Assembly: GCA_009697495.1 (NCBI GenBank)
Contig: SHUN01000011.1
Location: 1-16,645 of the forward strand
Length of the DNA stretch: 16,645 nt
Origin: Bryobacterales bacterium
GTDB taxonomy: Bacteria; Acidobacteriota; Terriglobia; Bryobacterales; Bryobacteraceae
Direction: 5' to 3'
Under the pieces are notes generated by a model. That model made no database searches and was not told the DNA's origin. It worked only from the letters and a program-made list of their open reading frames with translations. The position numbers and the translations under genes were made by a program. Below are positions 1 to 7,001 of this stretch, piece after piece. Numbering within the stretch: position 1 is the stretch's first letter; each line of letters starts with the position of its first letter.

Positions 1-2
1 GC

Positions 3-1559
3 TACGCCACGACGTATCAAGTGGCTGAACGGGTGTTCCACGATGAAGCGAAGAAGGCCGCCGGCGGTGTGCTCCCCGGCGCGGTTGCGTTTAAGCTGTA
101 TGACTCCTACGGCCTGGCCGCGGATGAACAAGTGGATATGGCGCGCGAGTTCGGATTGGCCATTGACACCGATGGTTTCGAAGCCGAAATGGACAAGCAG
201 CGGGTGCGCGCGCGGGCTTCGTGGAAGGGCGCGGAGAAAGCGCACGTCGCTCCGGTCTATCAACAGTTGCAGTCCAAATTCGGTCGCACGAAATTCACCG
301 GCTACGACTCGCTGACGCAGGACAACTGCAAGGTGCTGGCGCTGCTGGTGGATCAGAAGGAAGTGGATGCGATCGAGCCCGGCACGGTGGCCGAACTGGT
401 ATTGGATACCACCAGTTTCTACGCCGAATCCGGCGGGCAAGTGGGCGATCACGGAGAGTTGCAGAACCGGTCCGGGGAGACAGTGGCCACGGTTCAAACC
501 ACTTATCCGGCCGTGCCGGGCTTGTCCGTTCACAAAATCACCGCCGTCACCGCTATCGCCAAGGGCGATATTGTTCGCTGTCAAGTGAGCGCGGATCAGC
601 GCACCGCAACCCGCCGCAACCACACGGCGACGCACTTGCTGCACGCCGCGCTGCGGACGGTGCTGGGAATTCATGTGAAGCAGGCAGGCTCGGTGGTCGA
701 TCCGGCCCGGCTGCGCTTTGACTTCAGCCATTACACGTCCATGGGCTCGGAAGAAGTGGCGGAAGTGGAACGGATTGTGAACGAAGAGATCATGCGCAAT
801 ACGCCGGTCTCGACGGAGGTGATGGAGCTGGAAGACGCGATTTCCACCGGGGCCATGGCGCTCTTCGGCGAGAAGTACGGCGAGAAAGTCCGGGTGGTTC
901 ACGTACCCGGATTCAGCAAGGAACTCTGCGGCGGCACGCACGTTTCGCGAACGGGCGATATCGGGCTTTGCAAGATCGTCTACGAAGGCTCGGTGAGCGC
1001 GGGTTCGCGCCGGATTGAGGCTATTACGGGTAACGCCGCCGTGGAGCGGTTCCAGGACGCGACAGCCACGCTGACTCGCGCCGCGCAGGCGATTAAGGTT
1101 TCGGAATCCGAACTGCTGGAACAGATTGAGAAGTTGCTGATCAATCAGAGGACCCTGGAAAAGCAAGTCGAGCAGTTGAAGAATAAAATTGCGCAGGCGC
1201 AGAGCGGCCCGCTGGAAGCGCAGGTCCGGGTGATGAAGGGCGTGCATGTTCTGGCGGTGGAAGTGGATGGGCTGGACCGCATTCAGATGCGCGCGCTCGC
1301 CGATTCCTTGCGCAATAAATGGAAGTCAGCGGTGATTGTATTCGGCGCCGTGGACGCCCTCGGCGTGGGGCTCATTTGCGCTGTTACCAGGGATCTGACG
1401 CAGAAAGTGCATGCCGGAAAGTTGATCGGCTCGGTGGCGCAAGCCGTTGGAGGCAAGGGCGGCGGGCGGCCGGATATGGCTGAGGCCGGCGGTAAGGACG
1501 CCTCCGCATTGGGCGCGGCGCTGGAAGCGGTTTACACGCAGGTCGATGGACTCCTTTGA
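3..1559 (+). CDS. alaS: Alanine--tRNA ligase, C-terminal two thirds (5' truncated by window)
   Basis: This gene charges tRNA-Ala with alanine and hydrolyses mischarged Ser/Gly-tRNA-Ala in the cytoplasm. The frame is open from the first bases, so the aminoacylation core and the true start lie upstream; the GTG at 21 is internal. Visible in order: the end of the tRNA-recognition region (AFKLYDSYGL, then a charged EAEMDKQRVRARA helix), the editing domain with the TSFYAESGGQVGD motif, the zinc-binding HTATH (nt 621-635) and its partner CGGTH (nt 927-941), the SAGSRRIEAITG segment, a coiled coil around nt 1090-1200, and the C-Ala domain ending with GGKGGGRPDMAEAGG. All zinc and editing residues are present, so the gene looks functional. 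Its last 14 bases overlap the next gene, suggesting translational coupling. Confidence 0.97.
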   Translation, partial: YATTYQVAERVFHDEAKKAAGGVLPGAVAFKLYDSYGLAADEQVDMAREFGLAIDTDGFEAEMDKQRVRARASWKGAEKAHVAPVYQQLQSKFGRTKFTGYDSLTQDNCKVLALLVDQKEVDAIEPGTVAELVLDTTSFYAESGGQVGDHGELQNRSGETVATVQTTYPAVPGLSVHKITAVTAIAKGDIVRCQVSADQRTATRRNHTATHLLHAALRTVLGIHVKQAGSVVDPARLRFDFSHYTSMGSEEVAEVERIVNEEIMRNTPVSTEVMELEDAISTGAMALFGEKYGEKVRVVHVPGFSKELCGGTHVSRTGDIGLCKIVYEGSVSAGSRRIEAITGNAAVERFQDATATLTRAAQAIKVSESELLEQIEKLLINQRTLEKQVEQLKNKIAQAQSGPLEAQVRVMKGVHVLAVEVDGLDRIQMRALADSLRNKWKSAVIVFGAVDALGVGLICAVTRDLTQKVHAGKLIGSVAQAVGGKGGGRPDMAEAGGKDASALGAALEAVYTQVDGLL

Positions 1560-2532
1560 TACGGACGTAGTTGTCGTCGGCGCGGGGCCCACCGGCCTCG
1601 CTTGCGGCATTGAGCTGGGGAAGAATGGCGTGCGGGCGACGTTGATCGACAAAGGCTGCGTCGTCAATTCGCTCTACAATTACCCGACGAATCTGGTGTT
1701 CTTCACCACGCCGGAACTGCTGGAAATCGGCGACATTCCCATGACGTCGCTGAACGAAAAACCGAATCGCACCGAGGCGTTGAAATACTACCGGCGCGTG
1801 GCGGATCACTATAAACTCAACATTCAGCAGTATCAGCGTGTTGAAAAAATTACTGGCGGCGACGGGGACTTCACGGCCATCACGCGCGACCAATACGGTG
1901 CCGAGCGCCAGTATCGGGCGAAGAAAGTGATCCTTTCCACCGGCTATTACGATCTGCCGAATTATCTCAATGTGCCCGGCGAGGAACTGCCCAAAGTCAT
2001 TCACTACTACCGCGAGCCGCACCCGTATTTCGACATGGACATTCTCGTCGCCGGCGCGAAGAATTCCGCGGCGCTGGCCGCGTTGGAACTCTGGTGGGGC
2101 GGTGCCCGCGTGACCATGGTCCATCGCGGAACCGAAATTCATCGCCACGTTAAATACTGGATTAAGCCGAATATTGAGAACCGCATTAAAAACGGCGAGA
2201 TCCCCATGTACTTTGAGAGCAGCGTGATTGAAATTCTGCCGAATTCCGTGCGGCTGCAAACGCCGAAAGGCGAAGTGACGATTAAGAACGACTTCGTATT
2301 CGCCATGACCGGCTATCATCCTGACTTTGAGTTCCTGGCCGCGCACGGTATCACGCTGGATCCGGAAACGCGCAAACCGCGAACAAATCCCGAGACCTTC
2401 GAAAGCGAGACGCCCGGAATCTATTTGGCGGGCGTCATCGTCGCAGGCGAACACACGAACGAAATATTTATCGAAAATGGACGCTTTCACGGCAAGGCCA
2501 TCGCCGCGGCGATCGCGAAGCGACTACGATAG
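1546..2532 (+). CDS. ypdA: YpdA/Bdr-family FAD-NAD(P) oxidoreductase (putative bacillithiol-disulfide reductase)
   Basis: Members of this family are thioredoxin-reductase-like flavoproteins proposed to reduce oxidised bacillithiol with NADPH. The 328-residue product matches the family length. It has an N-terminal FAD-binding GAGPTG (12-17), the family-specific segment NSLYNYPTNLVFFTTPELLEI (41-61) followed by GDIP, and a second dinucleotide fold with GAKNSAA (170-176). It ends with the FAD-contacting region TPGIYLAGVIVAGEH. There is no CxxC redox pair, as expected for YpdA. The Cys described in the staphylococcal GPCG motif is Thr16 here; Cys20 and Cys38 are the nearest cysteines. The ATG at 1546 was chosen because the protein fold begins directly there and the longer upstream frame is only the alaS shadow. 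It overlaps alaS by 14 bp. A role with another low-molecular-weight thiol or with thioredoxin is possible. Confidence 0.9.
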   Translation: MDSFDTDVVVVGAGPTGLACGIELGKNGVRATLIDKGCVVNSLYNYPTNLVFFTTPELLEIGDIPMTSLNEKPNRTEALKYYRRVADHYKLNIQQYQRVEKITGGDGDFTAITRDQYGAERQYRAKKVILSTGYYDLPNYLNVPGEELPKVIHYYREPHPYFDMDILVAGAKNSAALAALELWWGGARVTMVHRGTEIHRHVKYWIKPNIENRIKNGEIPMYFESSVIEILPNSVRLQTPKGEVTIKNDFVFAMTGYHPDFEFLAAHGITLDPETRKPRTNPETFESETPGIYLAGVIVAGEHTNEIFIENGRFHGKAIAAAIAKRLR

Positions 2533-2539
2533 AAGCCAC

Positions 2540-3361
2540 ATGCGTGTCCTCCACCTCGACCTCGGCCGGCAGATGCGCGGCGGGCAGTATCAGGTACTGC
2601 ACCTGATGGAAGCGTTGTCGGCGCGCGGCGTTGCGCAGCGTTTCCTCAGCCCGCACGGCGAGCCCTACGCGATTCGAAAGCTTCGCCGCGACGCGGACAT
2701 CGTGCATGCCCATGACGCCAAAAGCCACACAGTCGCGGCACTGTTCGCCAACGCTCCGCTCGTGGTCAGCCGGCGCGTCGCGTTTCCAATCAAAGATACG
2801 TGGACGAGCCGTTGGAAGTATCGCCAACCCGTTTTGTATCTGGCCGTTTCGAACTACGTTGCCGGCATACTGATGAAGGCTGGCGTGCCCGCCGCGAAAA
2901 TCGAAGTTATTTACGACGGCGTTCAGCCCATGCCGCTTTCCACTCGTACTGGTCCGCTGATTGCGTGCGCCTCGGACGACCCGATGAAGGGGTCCGATCT
3001 CATTCGCCAATCCGGCGCCAACGTGGTTTTCACCGCCGATCTCCCCGAAGCGCTGAAAACGGCCAGGGGCCTGCTGTACATCACGCGCGAGGAGGGCCTT
3101 GGGTCGGCCGCGTTGCTGGCGATGGCGGCCGGCGTGCCGGTGGCCGCCAGCCGAGTCGGCGGCCTTCCGGAGGTCGTCCAGCACGAACGGACCGGCCTGT
3201 TGACGGATAACGATCCGCAGGCGATCGCCGCAGCCGCGGCGCGCCTTCTTACGCCCGAAGCCGACGGCTGGGCGGCACAGGGAAGGGAACTCGTGCAAAG
3301 GCGTTTTCTTGTCAGCCACATGGCGGAGGCGACACTGTCGGCTTACCGGAGAATGTTGTAA
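2540..3361 (+). CDS. Compact GT4-family (group 1) glycosyltransferase
   Basis: A 273-residue GT-B glycosyltransferase, shorter than the usual 350-400 residues. It probably transfers a sugar from a nucleotide donor to a lipid, polysaccharide or small acceptor; the substrate cannot be read from sequence. Visible: the N-terminal RVLHLDLGRQMRGGQYQVL with the glycine-rich loop (GGQYQVLHL, 14-22), an acceptor-domain segment AVSNYVAGILMKAGVPAAKIEVIYDGV, and the C-terminal donor domain with EEGLGSAALLAMAAGVPVAA followed by GGLPEVV. The second Glu of the EX7E motif is Leu193. ATG 2540 follows the ypdA stop by 7 bases, so the two are probably cotranscribed. The last codons and the stop lie inside the first copy of a 34-bp direct repeat (3333-3366). 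BshA was considered because of the YpdA neighbour, but the N-terminus does not resemble BshA. Confidence 0.85.
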   Translation: MRVLHLDLGRQMRGGQYQVLHLMEALSARGVAQRFLSPHGEPYAIRKLRRDADIVHAHDAKSHTVAALFANAPLVVSRRVAFPIKDTWTSRWKYRQPVLYLAVSNYVAGILMKAGVPAAKIEVIYDGVQPMPLSTRTGPLIACASDDPMKGSDLIRQSGANVVFTADLPEALKTARGLLYITREEGLGSAALLAMAAGVPVAASRVGGLPEVVQHERTGLLTDNDPQAIAAAAARLLTPEADGWAAQGRELVQRRFLVSHMAEATLSAYRRML

Positions 3362-3366
3362 ACTAC
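3333..3366 (+). repeat. 34-bp direct repeat, copy 1 (3' end of GT4 gene)
   Basis: These 34 bases, beginning CACTGTCGGCTTACC and ending TTGTAAACTAC, recur exactly at 4036-4069. This copy encodes the last residues of the GT4 gene (LSAYRRML) and its TAA stop. A LSAYRRML-type tail is normal for GT4 proteins, so this copy is taken as the original coding copy. A short internal inverted pair TTAC/GTAA is present. Confidence 0.95.
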
Positions 3367-3433
3367 GGCAAGCGCCGCTACCACAAAGCCGTTGACTGGC
3401 AGCGGGCTGAAGCCATTCTGAAATTGGGCGCGC

Positions 3434-3463
3434 TTGACAAGGCAAAGCCTCGCCGCGCACACT
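3434..3463 (+). promoter_or_regulatory. Candidate sigma70-type promoter for the ORF6N gene
   Basis: A perfect TTGACA at 3434-3439 is followed after 18 bases by CACACT (3458-3463), a weak -10 element. Transcription would start at about 3470, practically at the ATG at 3472, so the message would be leaderless. This agrees with the lack of any Shine-Dalgarno sequence before the gene. The -35 box is convincing and the -10 box is not. Confidence 0.35.
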
Positions 3464-3471
3464 AGCCGGTA

Positions 3472-4002
3472 ATGGTCAGATCGAAAATTCCGGCCGATCC
3501 GAATGTCGAAACCATTCCGATCGAAAGTGTCGCCACCCGGATTTACCTGATCCGGAGTCAGAAAGTTTTACTCGACCAAGACTTGGCTGAACTCTACGGC
3601 GTGACGACCGGGAACCTGAATTTGGCGGTTCGTCGCAACCAACGTCGTTTTCCCGATGATTTCATGTTCCAACTTTCCCCTGCCGAGTTTGATTCTTTGC
3701 TCTTGCAAAATGCAATAACAAAAGGGCGCGGCGGGCGGCGTACGCCTCCCATCGCTTTCACGGAGCAAGGCGTTGCGATGTTATCCAGCGTATTGAGAAG
3801 TGACCGTTCCATTGATGTGAACGTGATCATCATGCGGACTTTTGTCCGGCTTCGCCAGGTTCTTGCCACGAATGAGGACCTGGCCCAAAAAATGGCGAAG
3901 CATGACCGGCAGATTGCCATACTCTTCGAGCACGTACAAAAGATGCTCTCTCCGGCGCCGGTAAAGAAGAACCCCATTGGTTTCGTTACGCCAAAAATCT
4001 GA
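3472..4002 (+). CDS. ORF6N domain-containing protein
   Basis: A 176-residue protein of the ORF6N family (KilA-N-related, probably DNA-binding), common in phages, integrated elements and accessory regions. Residues about 18-105 carry the domain: the characteristic RIYLIRSQKVLLDQDLAELYGV, then NLAVRRNQRRFPDDFMFQLS and the closing PPIAFTEQGVAMLSSVLRS. Residues about 115-158 are a helical tail with coiled-coil character (VRLRQVLATNEDLAQKMAKHDRQIAIL), followed by a basic end. The gene has no Shine-Dalgarno sequence. It stands between two exact 34-bp direct repeats and interrupts what would otherwise be a GT4-kinase junction, so it is read as a small inserted cassette. The molecular role of chromosomal ORF6N proteins is not established; DNA binding is inferred from the family. 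Confidence 0.9.
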   Translation: MVRSKIPADPNVETIPIESVATRIYLIRSQKVLLDQDLAELYGVTTGNLNLAVRRNQRRFPDDFMFQLSPAEFDSLLLQNAITKGRGGRRTPPIAFTEQGVAMLSSVLRSDRSIDVNVIIMRTFVRLRQVLATNEDLAQKMAKHDRQIAILFEHVQKMLSPAPVKKNPIGFVTPKI

Positions 4003-4035
4003 GGGCCGCGACACAGCCAAAGTCACACGGCACAG

Positions 4036-4069
4036 CACTGTCGGCTTACCGGAGAATGTTGTAAACTAC
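4036..4069 (+). repeat. 34-bp direct repeat, copy 2 (upstream of kinase gene)
   Basis: Exact copy of 3333-3366, offset by 703 bases. It lies just before the kinase start codon at 4078. It contains a TAAACT (4062-4067) that could act as a -10 element. Removing one repeat copy with the 669 bases between the two would leave the GT4 stop 13 bases from the kinase ATG. Confidence 0.95.
4062..4067 (+). promoter_or_regulatory. Candidate -10 element for the kinase gene, inside repeat copy 2
   Basis: TAAACT matches TATAAT at four of six positions. It would place the transcription start near 4074, four bases before the ATG. No good -35 element is visible at 16-18 bases upstream. Offered mainly because the kinase gene has no Shine-Dalgarno sequence and only T-rich sequence between the repeat and the ATG. 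Confidence 0.25.
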
Positions 4070-4077
4070 TTTTTTAC

Positions 4078-6816
4078 ATGAATAGCGATCCACGATGGCT
4101 CTTGATGAAAGAGATCTACTTCGCGGCCCAGTCGCTGTCCGGGGAAGCGCAGGCGCAGTATCTCAAGGACCACTGCCCGGACGAAGGGCTTCGCGCGGAA
4201 GTAGAACGGCTGCTCGGCGATTCGACCGAAAGCATCACCCACGTGACGCTCGATTCCCTGGTGCCGCCGCAATCGGTGACGGAGAGCGTGAACGCCCTCG
4301 GCCCCGGGTCCATGCTGGGGCACTATCGGATCAAGCGGAAATTGGGCGTCGGCGGCATGGGTTGGGTTTTTGAGGCGGATGACGAAAAACTGCTCCGCGT
4401 CGTTGCCATAAAGGTGCTTCCGCCCGGCCAGGATGACGAGCCAATGCGCCGCCGCCTGATGCGCGAGGCGCAGTCGGCGTCCGCGCTCAATCATCCCAAT
4501 ATCGTTACCGTTTACGAAGTAGGGCGCCACGGCGACACGGATTTTATCGCGATGGAACGCGTCCACGGAAAGACTCTGCGGGAACTCGCCGGGCCGGCCG
4601 GTCTGGGAATCAAGACTGCATTGCGAATTGCAGCGCAGATTGCCGACGCCCTCGCCGCCGCCCACGATGCCAATATCGTCCACCGCGATCTGAAACCCAG
4701 CAATATCATGGTCACCGAACGCGGTCTGGTGAAGGTCCTCGACTTCGGAATCGCCAAGCAAGTGGGCAAGATGACCGCCATGGCCAGCGGCGGCGACGTC
4801 TCCATCACCCGCAGCGGAGAAGTCATCGGAACGCTCTCCTACATGTCGCCCGAGCAGGCGCAGGGCCACGCCGTCGATCCTCGTTCCGACATCTTTTCTT
4901 TTGGCTCCGTTCTCTACGAAATGCTCAGCGGCCGCCGTGCGTTTATGGCGGAAACCGGACTGGAGACGATCGCCGCGATTTTCTCAAAGGACCCGGCGCC
5001 GTTGCGGGAACTTGTGCCGGGATTGCCTCGGGGCGTCGAGCGCGTCATCGCCAAGTGTCTGCAGAAAAAGAGCGTCGAGCGATGGCAGCACATGTCCGAT
5101 GTCAAGCTGATCCTGCAGGACCTGGAGAAGGATTTTGAACTACCGGCCGAAGTGGAAACGGTTGCGCCGGTGTCGCTCCGCGGCTGGCGGGGGCTCGCGA
5201 TCGGCGCCGGCGTGCTGGCGGCCGCTTCAATGGCCTACGTCTCGGTTTCGTACTTCAACCGGATGGACCCGGAGCCGAAATCACTCCTCCGCCGCGTCAC
5301 CGCCGATGCGGGGCTTAGTACTTCCCCCGCCTTGTCACGCGATGGCAAATTGATCGCTTTCGCGTCGGACCGCGCCACGCTGGGAAATCTCGATATTTGG
5401 GTGCAGCAAGTCGGCGGCGGCGAGCCGATACGCCTCACCACCAGCTCTGCCGACGAGACCGATCCAACCTTTTCTCCCGACGGTACGCGCGTCGCCTATC
5501 GCTCCGAGGCCGATGGCGGCACCATCTCCGCCATCCCCACGCTTGGCGGCGATCCGGTCGTGCTGGCCCGGGAGGGACGCGGTCCACGGTTCTCCCCCGA
5601 TGGCCGGTCCATCGCCTACTGGACCGGCGACCGGAATAGCTTTGTCTTGGGTGCCTCTCGAATCTTTATCGCCGACGCGAACGGCGGAACCCCCCGGCCC
5701 ATTCACCCGGGAATGTCCTGGGCGCATTCGCCCATCTGGTCGCCGCGCGGCGAAGCGCTGTTGGTGTATGGGATGAAAGATCCGGTTGCGTCCTCGCTGG
5801 ATTGGTGGGTCCTGCCGCTGGATGGGAAGGCTCCTGTGAAGACCGGAGCCATGACAGTTACCGCACCCATACCCGGCGGGAATCTCTCGCCCGCCCTGGA
5901 CTGGATTGACGATGGCCTTAGCCGCGTTCTCTATCCATCCATTTCCGGCGACGCCACCAATCTCTGGGAAGTTTTCTTATCCACCGCTTACCAGGCGCAA
6001 CCGCCTGCCCGCCGTGTTACGCATGGTCCCGGCAGCCATTTGCGCGGGGCAGTTGCCGGTGGCGCAACCGCTTTTTCAGACGAAACGGAAAATGCCAATA
6101 TCTGGGAAATTCCGATCGATCCCAAACAGGGCATGCCCGCCGGTGAACCGCGCCGCGTCATCGGCAGGCAAGCGCCGGAACTGGCGCCTTCCTTGTCCGG
6201 TGACGGCCGGCAAATGGTCTTCATTCGCCGGACTTTCGGCAGTTATAGCGTGCTCGCCATGGATCGGGATGGCGTCAAGGAACGCGTTCTCACGACGTCT
6301 CCCCGCCTGCTGCCCAGCGCCCATGTCACATCTGATTTCGGTAAACTCCTTTTCACCAACGGCCGCTACGATCTATCCGCCATTCCCATGGCCGGCGGCG
6401 CTCCGGAAGTTCTCTGCGCCGCTTGCGGAATCATCACCGGCGTTTCGTCTGACGGCGGTCTGATCCTCTACGAACCCAAACGGGATGAGGACCTCCTCCT
6501 TTTCGACGTCGCCGCCAGGAAGACAATAAGACTGGCCGAACGGCCTAACAAACAGTCCACGATTACCGGCGCGCGTTTCTCGCCCGACGGGAAATGGATC
6601 GCCTTCATCCTCGCGGAAAGCGCGGCCCGCCGCTCACGCATTTTTCTAGTCCCGCTCAGCCCCAACCGCGCCTCGCCGTTCGGCGAATGGATCCCGTTTC
6701 GGAAGAGTCCCACGCCGCCATGGATCCCGCGTGGTCGTCGCAGGGCGACAGAATCTATTTCACTTCGGAACGCGACGGGTTTCGCTGTATCTGGGCTCGC
6801 CGCCTTGACCGGGTAA
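4078..6816 (+). CDS. Membrane Ser/Thr protein kinase with TolB/PD40-type beta-propeller; 3' end frameshifted
   Basis: A PknB-like (Hanks-type) kinase of 912 residues. Residues 1-78 form a helical N-terminal extension. The kinase domain spans about 82-355 with the P-loop GVGGMG (90-95), VAIK lysine (K112), HRDLKPSN (202-209), DFG (222-224), and GTLSYMSPEQ (251-260). All catalytic residues are present. A single hydrophobic segment (about 370-392) would anchor it, leaving the kinase in the cytoplasm. The rest (about 400-880) is a beta-propeller of PD40 repeats (DGKLIAFASDR, FSPDGTRVAYRSEADGG, FSPDGRSIAYWTGD), possibly a periplasmic sensor. After GEWIP (nt 6682-6696) the family-like sequence continues in another frame; the annotated tail after that point, rich in Arg and Pro, is probably not native. 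The start is the first ATG after the repeat. Confidence 0.9.
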   Translation: MNSDPRWLLMKEIYFAAQSLSGEAQAQYLKDHCPDEGLRAEVERLLGDSTESITHVTLDSLVPPQSVTESVNALGPGSMLGHYRIKRKLGVGGMGWVFEADDEKLLRVVAIKVLPPGQDDEPMRRRLMREAQSASALNHPNIVTVYEVGRHGDTDFIAMERVHGKTLRELAGPAGLGIKTALRIAAQIADALAAAHDANIVHRDLKPSNIMVTERGLVKVLDFGIAKQVGKMTAMASGGDVSITRSGEVIGTLSYMSPEQAQGHAVDPRSDIFSFGSVLYEMLSGRRAFMAETGLETIAAIFSKDPAPLRELVPGLPRGVERVIAKCLQKKSVERWQHMSDVKLILQDLEKDFELPAEVETVAPVSLRGWRGLAIGAGVLAAASMAYVSVSYFNRMDPEPKSLLRRVTADAGLSTSPALSRDGKLIAFASDRATLGNLDIWVQQVGGGEPIRLTTSSADETDPTFSPDGTRVAYRSEADGGTISAIPTLGGDPVVLAREGRGPRFSPDGRSIAYWTGDRNSFVLGASRIFIADANGGTPRPIHPGMSWAHSPIWSPRGEALLVYGMKDPVASSLDWWVLPLDGKAPVKTGAMTVTAPIPGGNLSPALDWIDDGLSRVLYPSISGDATNLWEVFLSTAYQAQPPARRVTHGPGSHLRGAVAGGATAFSDETENANIWEIPIDPKQGMPAGEPRRVIGRQAPELAPSLSGDGRQMVFIRRTFGSYSVLAMDRDGVKERVLTTSPRLLPSAHVTSDFGKLLFTNGRYDLSAIPMAGGAPEVLCAACGIITGVSSDGGLILYEPKRDEDLLLFDVAARKTIRLAERPNKQSTITGARFSPDGKWIAFILAESAARRSRIFLVPLSPNRASPFGEWIPFRKSPTPPWIPRGRRRATESISLRNATGFAVSGLAALTG

Positions 6817-7001
6817 CGAAAAAGCCAGTCGGCGAATCGTTCCCTGTCAGTCACTTTCATTCGGCCCGGCAGTCCCTGCGCAGCGTGGGATGGCAGGGCC
6901 GCTTTCTCGGTCTGAACGCCGGGCCGGATCGCCTCGTCTTCGCCGTTACCGAACTTACCGGCAATATCTGGCTGGAAGAAAAATCGTTTGCCAAAGAATA
7001 A
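6697..7001 (+). pseudogene. Displaced C-terminal blade of the kinase beta-propeller (-1 frame)
   Basis: In the frame that begins GTT TCG GAA GAG at 6696 the sequence reads VSEESHAAMDPAWSSQGDRI, then YFTSERDGFRCIWARRLD, and continues to ELTGNIWLEEKSFAKE and a TAA at 6999-7001. This is typical PD40 repeat sequence and directly continues the kinase frame, which stops making sense after GEWIP. Restoring one missing base near 6696-6697 would give a protein of about 974 residues. The cause is either a real 1-bp deletion or a sequencing/assembly error. No slippery heptamer is present, so programmed frameshifting is unlikely. The restored end would overlap the next gene by 14 bases. Confidence 0.85.

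Noticed and set aside
1384..2490. 368-codon minus-strand frame opposite ypdA
   Set aside because: No recognisable family; fully explained as the shadow of alaS and ypdA.
2540..3361. BshA (bacillithiol glycosyltransferase) because of the adjacent YpdA homologue
   Set aside because: The N-terminus and length do not match BshA, which is about 370-380 residues with a distinct N-terminal segment.
3472..4002. Antitoxin or phage-defence system centred on the ORF6N gene
   Set aside because: No toxin, nuclease or second defence gene accompanies it; only a single-gene cassette is supported.
6690..6705. Programmed -1 frameshift site in the kinase gene
   Set aside because: The sequence ATCCCGTTTCGG has no slippery X XXY YYZ heptamer in the right phase and no evident downstream stem-loop; a deletion or sequencing error is simpler.
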